Positions 6,575 through 15,725 of a stretch of 34,344 nucleotides of DNA are shown one piece after another. Position 1 is the first letter of the stretch. Every line of letters begins with the position of its first letter. The notes beneath the pieces were generated by a model. The model saw only the letters and a program-made list of their open reading frames with translations, made no database searches and had not been told where the DNA came from. Source of the DNA: Thermohalobaculum sp039187815 (GTDB taxonomy: Bacteria > Pseudomonadota > Alphaproteobacteria > Rhodobacterales > Rhodobacteraceae); contig JBCCZI010000035.1 in the NCBI GenBank assembly GCA_039187815.1, positions 1-34,344 of the forward strand. Reading direction: 5' to 3'. Made by a program: the position numbers and the translations under genes.

Positions 6575-7999
6575 ATGGGGTTTTTGCACGGTCTTTCGGG
6601 GCGGCTGCTGGTCGTGACCGTGCTGATCGTGATGCTGGTGGAGGTGGTGATCTTTATCCCCTCGGTGGCCCGGTTCCGCCATGACTATCTGACTGAGCGC
6701 TTGGCGCGGGCCGAGCTGGCGGCGCTCGCGCTGCTCGCCGCGCCGGACGAGATGGTCGACCCCGCCGTCGAGCGTGCGTTGATCGAGCAGGCCGAGGTAC
6801 TGAACGTCGTGCTGCATCGGGACGGGGCCCGCGCCTTGATCCTGTCGGCTGAGAACCCGCCCCCCGTAGGAGCCTCGTTCGATCTGCGCGAGGCGATGAT
6901 TGTCGAGTTGATCGTCGATGCGCTTGCCCGCCTCGCGACCCCGCCGGGGGAGGCGTATATCCGGGTCATCGGAGTGCCCCAACAAGGCTCCCAGACCATG
7001 GAGGTCATGCTGGATGCTGGACCCCTACGCGACGCCATGGTCGAATATGGCCTGCGGATTCTTCGTCTCTCACTGATCATCTCGCTTTTGACTGCGACCG
7101 TGGTCTTCATGGCGATCCGGCGCTTGGTGGTGGCGCCGATGCAGCGGGTCATCGACAACATCTCGAGCTTCCAGGAAGATCCCGAAGACCCGCGCCGCGT
7201 GATCCGGCCTGAGGCCCAAATCGGCGAGGTCGCCGAGGCTGAGCACGCGTTGGCCGAGATGGAGCAGACGGTGAGCCGCGCTCTCAAGGAACGTGCGCGT
7301 CTGGCCAGTTTGGGCGAGGCGCTCGCCAAGATCTCCCATGATCTGCGCAACATGTTGGCCGCACAGCAGCTGCTGGTCGACCGGCTCGAGATGTCCTCCG
7401 ACCCCACAGTGGCCCGGATCATGCCCAAGATGCTGGGCACCCTGGACCGGGCGATCAATCTCTGCCAGCGCACCCTGCATTTCGGGCGGGCCGAGGAGAC
7501 CGAGCCGGAGCTGCGGGATGTGGCCCTCTCGGCCCTGGTCGACGAGGTCGCCGAAACCTTGGGCCTCTCAGAGACGAGCCGCCCGGTGCGCTGCCGCTGC
7601 GCGGTGCCGGGCGATCACATTGTGCCGGCCGATCCCGAGCAGCTCTACCGCGTGCTGTCCAATCTGATGCGCAACGCCGCCGAGGCCATTGCCGAGACCG
7701 GCCGCCCCGGCGAGATCGCCGTTAGCGCCCATTGCGGAGACGGCGCCTCTTGCATCGTGGTCTCGGACACCGGACCGGGGCTGCCGGCGCGGGCCCGCGA
7801 GCACATCTTCAAACCCTTCCGCGGTGGCGCGCGGCGGGGTGGCACCGGGCTCGGCCTCTCGATCGCCCATGACCTGGTCGCCGCCCATGGGGGGGATCTG
7901 AGCCTCGTGCGCTCGACAACAGAGGGCACGGTGTTTGAGATCCGCCTGCCCGCCCGTGCGGCCTCAGCCAATGAGATCAGCCGCGCCCGTACGGCCTGA
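6575..7999 (+). CDS. Sensor histidine kinase
   Basis: A 474-residue membrane sensor kinase. Transmembrane segment 1 is near residues 10-31, a periplasmic sensing region of about 130 residues follows, and TM2 is near 163-182. After that come a linker with a coiled region and the DHp helix containing the phospho-acceptor His255 (ISHDLRNMLAAQQ). The ATP-binding domain has its N-box at NLMRNAAEAI (around N367), G1 DTGPGLP, F-box IFKPF and G2 GGTGLGLSIA. It should autophosphorylate and pass phosphate to a response regulator, but no regulator gene lies in the window, so it is an orphan here. An AGGAGG Shine-Dalgarno precedes the ATG. The ligand is unknown. Confidence 0.93.
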   Translation: MGFLHGLSGRLLVVTVLIVMLVEVVIFIPSVARFRHDYLTERLARAELAALALLAAPDEMVDPAVERALIEQAEVLNVVLHRDGARALILSAENPPPVGASFDLREAMIVELIVDALARLATPPGEAYIRVIGVPQQGSQTMEVMLDAGPLRDAMVEYGLRILRLSLIISLLTATVVFMAIRRLVVAPMQRVIDNISSFQEDPEDPRRVIRPEAQIGEVAEAEHALAEMEQTVSRALKERARLASLGEALAKISHDLRNMLAAQQLLVDRLEMSSDPTVARIMPKMLGTLDRAINLCQRTLHFGRAEETEPELRDVALSALVDEVAETLGLSETSRPVRCRCAVPGDHIVPADPEQLYRVLSNLMRNAAEAIAETGRPGEIAVSAHCGDGASCIVVSDTGPGLPARAREHIFKPFRGGARRGGTGLGLSIAHDLVAAHGGDLSLVRSTTEGTVFEIRLPARAASANEISRARTA

Positions 8000-8139
8000 C
8001 AGGGTTCGCGTACAGCACGCCAGCCAACCGAAACAATCGCAACACCGCCGGGCTCACTTCGACATCCCACGGAAACGTCAGAGCGCCATCTTGGCTCCAG
8101 ACACCGCATGGCGCGGCGTGTTTTGAACTGGAGATTGAG

Positions 8140-8760
8140 ATGAGCATATTGAAGCAAGGCATGAAGGGACAGGCGGTGAAATCGCTGCAGCAGGCCCTCA
8201 AACGGGCGGGGTTCGGCGACGGGTTGAAGATCAGTGGCAGTTTTGACGAGGCGACCGAAACCGCCGTCCAGGCATTTCAGAAGAAGATGGGATTGCGGGC
8301 CGATGGCCGGGCCACCGGCGCGGTGATGGAGACCCTGGGCCGCGTCCCTCGCCGGGGCATCAAACCGCTCCGCCCGCAGATCGATTACTCCCCCTTCCTC
8401 AAGCGCGAAGACGACGCCTTCCGGCGCGTCGACATCAAGCACAAACGGATGCTGAGCATCCTGATGGCGATGCCGGCCAAAGCCTATGATCCGATCTTGG
8501 CCGAGGTCCGCTCGAACCGCGATCGCCACCGGGCGAGCTACATGAGCTGGCGCGACACCGCGAGCCGGATTGTCAAGTCGCAGTATGAGTTGGCAAAGAT
8601 TGCTCAGATGGATCCAGCCCGGGCCCAGGACCTGACCCACAGCATTGCGAACGCAGCCGAGACGGCCAAGGTGATCTGGCACCAAAAGCGCGCCCATGTG
8701 GTGCAGCTCGAGGAGGTCATTGCGCGCTTTCAGTCTATGCGAAATGCTGAGATCTCGTGA
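8140..8760 (+). CDS. Peptidoglycan-binding-domain protein with helical C-terminus, no signal peptide
   Basis: A 206-residue protein. Residues 5-65 form a PG_binding_1 type domain (GMKGQAVKSLQQALKRAGF, then GSFDEATETAVQAFQKKMGL and ADGRATGAVMETLG). The rest (about 90-206) is predicted helical and charged, without membrane segments. The start is supported by GGAG 7-10 bases upstream. There is no signal peptide or lipobox, although the domain normally acts on the cell wall, so the protein may use the fold for another ligand or be exported by a leaderless route. It stands alone between the histidine kinase and a convergent transporter gene, and its role is unknown. Confidence 0.75.
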   Translation: MSILKQGMKGQAVKSLQQALKRAGFGDGLKISGSFDEATETAVQAFQKKMGLRADGRATGAVMETLGRVPRRGIKPLRPQIDYSPFLKREDDAFRRVDIKHKRMLSILMAMPAKAYDPILAEVRSNRDRHRASYMSWRDTASRIVKSQYELAKIAQMDPARAQDLTHSIANAAETAKVIWHQKRAHVVQLEEVIARFQSMRNAEIS

Positions 8761-8787
8761 GATCGGATCGGATCGGCCCGGCGCCGC

Positions 8788-10497
8788 CTATCCGCGGGCG
8801 TGTCCGGGGCGAGAGCGCCGGATCTCGCGGGCAAGCAGCAGCACCGGCAGCGCGCCAAAGGCCACGATGACCAGGGAGGGCACGGCGGCTTGGGCCAGCC
8901 GCTCGTCCGCCGCAAGGCGATAAGCCTGAACCGCAAGCGTGTCGAAATTGAAGGGGCGCATGATCAGGGTGGCGGGCAGCTCCTTCATGACGTCGACAAA
9001 GACGATCAGGACGGCGGTCAGGAGCGAGCCGCGCAGCAGAGGCGCATGCACGCGAGCCAGTGTCGCGGACGGCCCGTGGCCGAGGGATCTCGCCGCATGG
9101 TCCATCGATGGCCGGATCGTGGCCATCCCGGCGTCAACCGAATTGAGCGCGACCGCCATGAACCGCACGGCATAAGCCGCCAGCAGCGCAGCAACCGTTC
9201 CGGTGAAGAGCAGCCCCGTGGAGACGCCGAACCAGTTGCGCAAGAGGGCGTCTAGGCCATTGTCGAAGGCGGCGAGCGGCACGAGCAATCCCACGGCGAT
9301 CACGCTGCCGGGGATCGCATAGCCAAGGCCGGCCACGGTCGAGGCGGCGCGGGCCAAACGCCCCGGCGCCAACCGCTCCGCATAGCCAATCAAGACGGCC
9401 CCCAGCACCGTGATGCCCGCTGCGAGACCTGCCAAAATCAACGAGTTCGTAGCAAAGCCCACATAGCGCGGGGCAAAGAGGCTCTGTCCGCTGTCGATCG
9501 CCATGAGGCCCAGTATCAGCAGAGGAACAACCACGCCAAGCAGCACCGGAAAAGCGCAGAGCGCGACGGCTCCGGTCGCGGCCCATCCCGTGAGTTCGGC
9601 GCTCGGCAGCGCCTCGTACCGCCGGCTTGCCTGGTATCGCTGCGCTGCCCCGCGCTGCGCCCGCTCGAGTACGGCCAAAGTCCCGGCCAACAGCAGCAGA
9701 CAAACCGAGAGCTGCGCCGCCGCCGCGCGATCGCCCATCGAGAACCAGGCGCGGTACACCCCGGTGGCAAAGGTCTGCACGCCGAAATGGGCCACGGTTC
9801 CGAAATCGGCGATCGTCTCCATCATCGCCAGCGCCACGCCCCCGACGATCGCCGGGCGGGCCATGGGCAGCGATACGGAAAAGAACGCCCGCGAGGGACC
9901 ATAGCCCAAGGTCCGCGCCACATGGGTCGCTGTCGGGCAACCTTGCATAAACGCCGCGCGCGCCAGCAGATAGACATACGGGTAGAGAACCAGGATCAAC
10001 ATCAGTGCCGCGCCTGGCAGCGAGCGGATCTCGGGAAACCAATAGTCCCGCGGTCCCCAGCCGGTGAGGTCCCGCAACGCCGTCTGAACCGGTCCCGGAT
10101 GGTCGAGCAGGTCCGTATAGGCATAGGCCAGCACATAGGCGGGGAAGGCGAGCGGCAGGGCGAGGGCAATCTCGAAGATCCGCCGCCCAGTAAAGCGATA
10201 GGAGGTGACGACCCAGGCCACCGCCGTTCCCAGCAGCCCTGTGCCGAGCGCAACCATCAGCACGAGCCAAAGGGTTGTCTCCGCATAACGCGGCAACACG
10301 GTCGCCGCGAGCATCGACCAGGTTTCGAGATCGCCGAGGATGGCCGTCGCGACGACACTGATTGCCGGCCCTGCCACAAGCGCCGCAATCAGCCAGGCGG
10401 GCCAGATCAGACGGCGGGCCCCGGAGGACATCCGCGCAGGTTTTTGCGTCTCCGGCCCTTGCGCAAGATTTGCGCCGACCCCAGCCGCATCCGACAT
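8788..10497 (-). CDS. ABC transporter permease, iron(III) (FbpB/SfuB) type, two fused permease domains
   Basis: A 569-residue inner-membrane protein with about 12 transmembrane segments, arranged as two homologous BPD_transp_1 halves. Each half carries an EAA-type loop contacting the ATPase: HVARTLGYGPSRAFFSVSLP in the first, DHAARSLGHGPSATLARVH in the second. This architecture is typical of ferric-iron permeases such as SfuB and FbpB, which take up periplasmic Fe3+. The ATG at 10497 is used because GAGGCGG lies just upstream. No ATPase (FbpC) or iron-binding protein (FbpA) gene is present nearby; the divergent neighbour is a peptide-type binding protein. Partners are presumably elsewhere, and the substrate is inferred from family resemblance. 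Confidence 0.85.
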   Translation of the reverse strand: MSDAAGVGANLAQGPETQKPARMSSGARRLIWPAWLIAALVAGPAISVVATAILGDLETWSMLAATVLPRYAETTLWLVLMVALGTGLLGTAVAWVVTSYRFTGRRIFEIALALPLAFPAYVLAYAYTDLLDHPGPVQTALRDLTGWGPRDYWFPEIRSLPGAALMLILVLYPYVYLLARAAFMQGCPTATHVARTLGYGPSRAFFSVSLPMARPAIVGGVALAMMETIADFGTVAHFGVQTFATGVYRAWFSMGDRAAAAQLSVCLLLLAGTLAVLERAQRGAAQRYQASRRYEALPSAELTGWAATGAVALCAFPVLLGVVVPLLILGLMAIDSGQSLFAPRYVGFATNSLILAGLAAGITVLGAVLIGYAERLAPGRLARAASTVAGLGYAIPGSVIAVGLLVPLAAFDNGLDALLRNWFGVSTGLLFTGTVAALLAAYAVRFMAVALNSVDAGMATIRPSMDHAARSLGHGPSATLARVHAPLLRGSLLTAVLIVFVDVMKELPATLIMRPFNFDTLAVQAYRLAADERLAQAAVPSLVIVAFGALPVLLLAREIRRSRPGHARG

Positions 10498-10717
10498 CTC
10501 ACCGCCTCTCATCTCTCTTGCGCTGACATACCGAGCGCGCCGTCCCGCGGCAATGCCCGCCCAAGGTCCGGTTGCCGCTGGTTGGCAGCGGACGGCCGCC
10601 CTGGGTGCGCCGATGCCCCGCTTGACAGCGCGTGGAACTGGGCCGACCGTCGGAGGTGACAAGGCAAAAAGTCGCTTTGTCCCCAATCACCAACGCATGC
10701 TGCTCTGGGAGACTAAA

Positions 10718-12262
10718 ATGTTTCGTTTCAGCCCTACCAAAGCCGTCGCGGCCCTGGCCGTTGCCGGCGGGCTCGCGCTCGGCGGTGCCGCCGAGGCCAA
10801 AACGCTCCGGCTAGCCTACGATGCCGATCCGGTGTCGCTGGATCCGCATGAACAGCTGTCGGGCGGCACGCTGCAGCTCAGCCACATGGTCTTCGACCCG
10901 CTGGTGCGCTGGACCCAAGAGCTGGGCTTCGAGCCACGCCTTGCGACCTCGTGGGAGCGTGTCGACGCGGAAACTATGCGTTTTACCTTGCGCGAGGGCG
11001 TCAAATTCCATTCGGGCCGCGAGATGACCGCCAGCGATGTGGTCTGGACCTTTGAGCGGCTAAAGACCTCGCCTGATTTTAAGGGCATCTTCGCGCAATG
11101 GGCCTCGATGACAGCGATCGATGCCACAACCGTCGAACTGAAGACCGAAGGGCCTAGCCCGCTGGTTCTCCATACGGCGACGTATGTCTTCCCGATGGAC
11201 CACGAGTTTTATCGAGAGAATGCCGAGATCATCAAACATGGCGACAGCTTCGCCTCTACCAACATCTCGGGCACCGGACCCTTTACGGTCGAGAGCCGTG
11301 AGCAAGGCGTGAAGGTCGTATTTAAGCGCAATCCGAACTATTGGGATGCGGGCAGTCCGGGTAATGTCTCGGAGATCGTCATGACCCCGATCAAGGAAGC
11401 GCCCACACGGGTCGCGGCCTTGCTGGCAGGCGATGTCGATTTCATCGCCCCGGTGCCGCCCACGGACCTCGCCCGCATCGACAGCGATCCCAATGTGGAC
11501 CTGGTGACCATGACCGGCACGCGGATTATTACGCTCCAGCTCAACCAAGAGCGGGTGCCAGCCTTCAAGGACGTGCGTGTCCGCCAGGCGATTGTCCACG
11601 CGATCAACAATGACGGCATCGTCCAGAAGATCATGAAAGGGTTCGGCACCGTCGCGGCGCAGAAGAGCCCCGCGGGCTATCTCGGCTACAACGAGGCTCT
11701 GACGCCCCGCTATGATTTGGCCAAGGCGCAAGCGCTGATGGCGGATGCGGGTCTGGCCGACGGACTGACGGTCAGCATGATGTGCCCCAACAACCGCTAT
11801 GTGAACGACTTCAAGATCTGCGAGGCCTCGGCGGCGATGCTGGCCAAGATCGGCATCGAGGTCGAGCTGACCACAATGCCAAAGGCCCAATACTGGCCGA
11901 AGTTCGACGAGCGTGCGGCCGACATCATGATGATCGGCTGGCACTCGGACACCGAAGATTCAGCGAACTTCTACGAGTTCTTGACCATGACCCCCGACAC
12001 CGACACCGGTCGCGGCCAGTACAATTCCGGCAACTATTCGAACGCCAAGGTCGACGAGCTGACGGTGGCGAGCTTGACCGAGACCGATGAAGCTGCTCGA
12101 GCCGGCATGTTGCAAGAGATCGAGAAGATCCTCTACGACGACGCCGCGTTCGTGCCCTTCCACTGGCAGGATCTGGCCTGGGCGGCGCGCAAAGACGTGC
12201 ACATCGAGCGCGTCGTGAATGCGATGAACTTCCCCTATCTCGGCGATCTTGTGATCGACTGA
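10718..12262 (+). CDS. ABC transporter solute-binding protein, family 5 (peptide/nickel type)
   Basis: Encodes 514 residues with a clear Sec signal peptide (KAVAALAVAGGLALGGAAEA, cleavage before KTLRLAYD). It shows the SBP_bac_5 pattern: DPVSLDPHEQ, LVRWTQELGFEPRLATSWE, TMRFTLREGVKFHSG, the DVVWTFERL segment and ISGTGPFTVES. It should capture peptides or another small solute in the periplasm. The ATG at 10718 has GGGAG upstream; the frame is open much further upstream, but that region is antisense to the permease. No dipeptide-type permease or ATPase genes follow: the next gene is convergent, and a strong hairpin closes the transcript. It is therefore an orphan binding protein in this window. 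Confidence 0.9.
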   Translation: MFRFSPTKAVAALAVAGGLALGGAAEAKTLRLAYDADPVSLDPHEQLSGGTLQLSHMVFDPLVRWTQELGFEPRLATSWERVDAETMRFTLREGVKFHSGREMTASDVVWTFERLKTSPDFKGIFAQWASMTAIDATTVELKTEGPSPLVLHTATYVFPMDHEFYRENAEIIKHGDSFASTNISGTGPFTVESREQGVKVVFKRNPNYWDAGSPGNVSEIVMTPIKEAPTRVAALLAGDVDFIAPVPPTDLARIDSDPNVDLVTMTGTRIITLQLNQERVPAFKDVRVRQAIVHAINNDGIVQKIMKGFGTVAAQKSPAGYLGYNEALTPRYDLAKAQALMADAGLADGLTVSMMCPNNRYVNDFKICEASAAMLAKIGIEVELTTMPKAQYWPKFDERAADIMMIGWHSDTEDSANFYEFLTMTPDTDTGRGQYNSGNYSNAKVDELTVASLTETDEAARAGMLQEIEKILYDDAAFVPFHWQDLAWAARKDVHIERVVNAMNFPYLGDLVID

Positions 12263-12283
12263 GGCTCGGGTGACGATCGGGAC

Positions 12284-12310
12284 GGCCGGCGCGGGATGCC
12301 CGCGTCGGCC
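12284..12310. terminator. Strong hairpin between convergent genes
   Basis: A 12-bp stem, GGCCGGCGCGGG/CCCGCGTCGGCC, with one G-T wobble and a 3-base ATG loop, between the solute-binding protein and the convergent esterase. There is no T-tract. It is probably a bidirectional terminator. Confidence 0.6.
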
Positions 12311-12313
12311 AGC

Positions 12314-13138
12314 CTATTGAGTCATCAAGCGGTCCCAGGCCATGCGCAGATGGCTAATGCGGAACGAATGGCCGCCTTCGAACAGGCAAAAGTCCAAAAA
12401 GCGGCCGTCCGGAGCGGTGCGCACTTCACAGGCCAACTCGCCGCGGCGCTCGGACACGGCTTCTCCGAACGCGCCGTGGCGAGTGTACATGGCCAAGGCA
12501 CGCGCCACGTCGCCCTGGTGGGTCTGGGCAATCGGCCGACCGCTCAGCGGAACGATCCGATCCTCGGTCCCATGGATATGCACCAAGCTGGAAGCCGGGC
12601 TGGGGCATGTGTCGGGAACAGGGCGCCAGAACGTCCCGGCCACGGGGGCGAACCCGGCAAAGCGGTCGCCACGATGACAAGCGAGATTCCAGGTCATCAT
12701 GCCGCCGGCGGAAAAGCCGGTCATCATGACGCGCGCGGGATCGATCCCGTAGCGCGTGGCCATCGCGTCGAGCAGCGCGTCGAAATAGGCGAACTCGGCG
12801 GCACCGTCCGTGGTCTTGCCATCCTGTGTTTCGGCCGGCACGCCCGGGATCTTCCAGTCATCTCCGGCTGATTTTGCCGCAACCATGGCGATCCCAAGAT
12901 CGTTCGCCATCTCGGCCAAGGCCTTGTTGCGCATCGCACCTGCCGCACTGCCCTTGTAGCCATGGGCATATAGGACGGCGCCGACCGGCGAGGTGCTGCC
13001 CTCGGGCATCCGAATGCGATAGGTGCGCTCGACCCCGTCGATGGTCAGCAGACAGTCCGTATCGGCGCCGCAGGCCGCAGCCTGACCACCGGGCACCGCC
13101 ATCGCGAGGCCAAGAGCCAAAGCCATCCAGATCCGCAT
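12314..13138 (-). CDS. Secreted PHB-depolymerase/LpqC-like esterase
   Basis: A 274-residue alpha/beta hydrolase with a signal peptide (WMALALGLAMAVPGGQAAA). The catalytic triad candidates are Ser143 in GFSAGG, Asp193 in HIHGTEDRIVP and His257 in EGGHSFR. The LYAHGYKGSA segment supplies the oxyanion-hole region. The order and spacing fit the polyhydroxybutyrate depolymerase/LpqC esterase family. The mature protein should act in the periplasm or outside the cell; no substrate-binding domain for polymer is attached, so a small ester is as likely a substrate as PHB. GGAGGG precedes the ATG at 13138. Upstream on the same strand lies ndk, about 95 bp away. Confidence 0.85.
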   Translation of the reverse strand: MRIWMALALGLAMAVPGGQAAACGADTDCLLTIDGVERTYRIRMPEGSTSPVGAVLYAHGYKGSAAGAMRNKALAEMANDLGIAMVAAKSAGDDWKIPGVPAETQDGKTTDGAAEFAYFDALLDAMATRYGIDPARVMMTGFSAGGMMTWNLACHRGDRFAGFAPVAGTFWRPVPDTCPSPASSLVHIHGTEDRIVPLSGRPIAQTHQGDVARALAMYTRHGAFGEAVSERRGELACEVRTAPDGRFLDFCLFEGGHSFRISHLRMAWDRLMTQ

Positions 13139-13232
13139 CCGACGCCCTCCGATTGTGCTGCCGACGGCATGCTCAGCGACGGCGGGCCGTTTGTCGACGC
13201 CCCCCCGCTCAGTTCTGCGTGATCGGCGGGGA

Positions 13233-13655
13233 TCAGCCGACGATCTCGGTGCCTGCAAAGAAATAGGCCATCTCGATCGACGCATTCTCGGACGAGTCCG
13301 AACCGTGCACCGAGTTCTCACCGATCGAGAGGGCAAAGGCCTTCCTGATCGTGCCCTCATCGGCGTCGGCGGGGTTGGTCGCGCCCATCACTTCGCGGTT
13401 CTTGGCGACCGCGTCCTCGCCCTCGAGGACCTGCACCACAACCGGCGCCGAGCACATGAAGGTGCAGAGCTCGTCATAGAACGGGCGCTCCCTGTGCACC
13501 TCGTAGAATTCTCCGGCCTGCTCTTTGGTCATATGGATGCGCTTTTGGGCTACGATCCGCAGGCCCGCCTCCTCGAGCATAGCGTTGATCTTGCCGGTCA
13601 GGTTGCGGCTGGTGGCGTCCGGTTTGATGATCGAGAATGTGCGGGTGACGGCCAT
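13233..13655 (-). CDS. ndk: Nucleoside diphosphate kinase
   Basis: Encodes 140 residues, the normal length. Ndk transfers the gamma phosphate of ATP to nucleoside diphosphates through a phosphohistidine, balancing nucleotide pools in the cytoplasm. The start TRTFSIIKPDAT, the RPFYDELCTFM segment, MGATNPADADEGTIRKAFA and the active-site His117 in the VHGSDS motif are all present. The AAGGA Shine-Dalgarno fits the ATG at 13655. It is divergent from the DUF6502 gene. Confidence 0.97.
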   Translation of the reverse strand: MAVTRTFSIIKPDATSRNLTGKINAMLEEAGLRIVAQKRIHMTKEQAGEFYEVHRERPFYDELCTFMCSAPVVVQVLEGEDAVAKNREVMGATNPADADEGTIRKAFALSIGENSVHGSDSSENASIEMAYFFAGTEIVG

Positions 13656-13808
13656 GCTCGGGGTCCTTTCGGGAACGTCGGATCTCTGTGGAGGCAGGCC
13701 CGGCGACTGCCCGGCCCGATTGCGCCCGCGCCTTACCACGGGTGCGCGCGGGTATAAAGGGGGCGCGCTCTTCGACGTCTCGTGCTGGATTTTCTCCCAC
13801 ATCCGCGT

Positions 13809-14708
13809 ATGTCCCCGATCATGGTGAGCCGCGACCCCTCTGTACCCAACAACCCCTTCCTGCGTGTTTTGCGTGGGCTGCTGCGCCCGCTGGTCAAAGC
13901 GATGATCGCTCAAGGGGTGACGGCGCCGGCCGTTTACCGGTTGCTGAAAGAGATCTATGTGGAAGTCGCTGACCAAGCCTTTCGCATCGATGAGAAACGC
14001 CCGACGGACAGCCGCATCAGCCTGCTCACCGGCGTGCATCGCAAAGACGTGCGCGCGATCCGGGAGAACACCGGGGCGACCACCCCGCCACCGAGCGAGC
14101 GGGTGACGGCGATCGCCAGCGTCGTCGGACGTTGGCTGGCCAGCCCGGAGACGCTGGACGCCGAGGGCCGCCCCCTCCCCCTGCCCCGCCAAGCCACGGA
14201 TGGCCCAAGCTTCGATGCCCTTGTCGGCTCGATCAGCAAGGATGTACGCCCGCGCACCATCCTTGATGAGTTGCTGCACCAACGCCTGGTTACCGTGGAC
14301 ACCGAGACCGACAGTGTCCGGCTGGCGCCCGAGGCGTTCCTCGGCCCCGGCGACAGCGAGCAACAGATCGTCTTCTTTGCCCAGAATGTCGGGGATCACA
14401 TCGCGGCCGCCACCGAGAACCTCGTGGCCGAGGGCGATGCCGCGCCCTTCCTCGAGCGCGCGGTGTTCTACAACCGTTTGCGGTCGGGCTCGGTCGACCG
14501 GCTCGAAGAAGCGGCCCGCGCACAGGCCAAAGACGGTCTCTCGGCCTTGAACCGCTTGGCATTTCGGTTTCAACAGGAGGACATTGCATCCCCCGACGCC
14601 ACAGAGCGGTTCCGCTTCGGCGTGTACTTCTACCGGGCACCAGAGCAGGATGTCGTCGAACCTGGGGCGCCCGACGACGATGAGGACAGCCGAAATGACC
14701 GGACCTGA
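13809..14708 (+). CDS. DUF6502 family protein
   Basis: Encodes about 299 residues from the ATG at 13809; ATG 13821 and GTG 13782 are alternatives, and none has a strong Shine-Dalgarno. The N-terminal half resembles DUF6502: LRGLLRPLVKAMIAQGVTAPAVYRLLKEIYVEVA, then a short helix-turn-helix-like stretch (RISLLTGVHRKDVRAIR), suggesting DNA binding, followed by a helical C-terminal region and a very acidic tail. No membrane segments are seen. It overlaps the following DUF5666 lipoprotein gene by 14 bp, and I recall these two families as frequent neighbours, so the pair probably works together, perhaps with the DUF6502 protein as regulator. The function is not established. Confidence 0.75.
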   Translation: MSPIMVSRDPSVPNNPFLRVLRGLLRPLVKAMIAQGVTAPAVYRLLKEIYVEVADQAFRIDEKRPTDSRISLLTGVHRKDVRAIRENTGATTPPPSERVTAIASVVGRWLASPETLDAEGRPLPLPRQATDGPSFDALVGSISKDVRPRTILDELLHQRLVTVDTETDSVRLAPEAFLGPGDSEQQIVFFAQNVGDHIAAATENLVAEGDAAPFLERAVFYNRLRSGSVDRLEEAARAQAKDGLSALNRLAFRFQQEDIASPDATERFRFGVYFYRAPEQDVVEPGAPDDDEDSRNDRT

Positions 14709-15639
14709 CCGCCGTCTGTTTCTGCTCGGCCTGGGTGCTGGGGCGCTGGTCGGGTGCGCGGAGCCATTCCAAAAGGCAGACGGACGCCGTCCGCCGGCCG
14801 AAGGCGGCATCGGTGGCACCGGGATCATAGGCGTTGTCACAGCGTTAGGCAGCATTCATGTGGCCGGTCAACGGGTCCTTCTGGAACAAGCCGAGATCTC
14901 GGATGCCTTCGGTGCCCTGTCAGCAACAGCCGTTCGGCCAGGCCATTCCGTAACGATCGAAGCAGCGGTGAGCGCGGCTGGTGCGCGCGCACGGCGCGTG
15001 CAACTAACCTATCCCCTGGTTGGGCCGCTCCGAAGGGGAACCGATCTGCGGATAATGGGGGTCAAGGTCATCCCCGAACCCGGCGTTTCGGTGCCCGCCA
15101 AGGCCGCGCGGGTTGCCGTCTCGGGACTTTGGCGCGGCGACGCGGTCATGGCATCGCACCTGGAGCCGGCCAGCCCTGACCACCCCGATCTCGTGGCGGG
15201 CGATGTGTCGCGCACGACCGAAGGAAGCCTCCGGATCGGTGGTCTCCCAGTTCTCGCACCGAGCCCAGAGATCCCCCAAGAGGGCAGTTTTGCGATGGCC
15301 ATCGGGCGGGCTGGCCAGGATCGCTTGGTCGCCGACCGCCTCGAACCGGGACGGTTCTTTGGCGCCGCCGGGCCGCTCGTGCGCCTGCTGGTCGAGGGGT
15401 ATCTGCAACCGAGCGACGAAGCGCCGGGGTTCGCGATTTCGGGTCTGGGCCACAGTTTCGATCCCGCCGCCCAGCTTGGCGCTGTGGCGGGTCAGCGCGC
15501 CTTGTTTGCCGGGCCCTATACCGGGCTCTTCTCCGTCTCCCATGCCGTTTTGCTGCCCGATGACCTGGCCGGTCGCCGGACGCTGTTGGGAGCCGGGGGC
15601 ATGCCCGAGGACCACCCCAAGGCGCTGTCCACACGATAA
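14695..15639 (+). CDS. DUF5666-type lipoprotein with Tat-like signal
   Basis: Encodes 314 residues. The N-terminus is DRRLFLLGLGAGALVGC, which combines a twin-arginine-like motif with a lipobox (LVGC, Cys22), so the mature protein should be lipid-anchored in the cell envelope. The body has repeated small beta modules (GTGIIGVVTALGSIHVAG, then a module near LVPLRR-type sequence and another near EGYLQPSDEAPGFAISG), in keeping with DUF5666. The start ATG lies within the end of the DUF6502 gene, indicating translational coupling. A FAS1-domain gene follows 86 bp downstream on the same strand. The biochemical role is unknown. Confidence 0.75.
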   Translation: MTGPDRRLFLLGLGAGALVGCAEPFQKADGRRPPAEGGIGGTGIIGVVTALGSIHVAGQRVLLEQAEISDAFGALSATAVRPGHSVTIEAAVSAAGARARRVQLTYPLVGPLRRGTDLRIMGVKVIPEPGVSVPAKAARVAVSGLWRGDAVMASHLEPASPDHPDLVAGDVSRTTEGSLRIGGLPVLAPSPEIPQEGSFAMAIGRAGQDRLVADRLEPGRFFGAAGPLVRLLVEGYLQPSDEAPGFAISGLGHSFDPAAQLGAVAGQRALFAGPYTGLFSVSHAVLLPDDLAGRRTLLGAGGMPEDHPKALSTR

Positions 15640-15725
15640 AATGTGTGACTTTTTCCCACCCGCCCTATCTCCATCTCCAGAGCCGAAGCATCGGCCTTAA
15701 CCGACCCGCAGCAGCAGGAGGGACT

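Noticed and set aside
10622..10650. TTGACA as a possible -35 box for the solute-binding protein gene
   Set aside because: The -35 hexamer is perfect, but 17 bases downstream is GACCGT, which is not a convincing -10 box, and no other spacing improves it.
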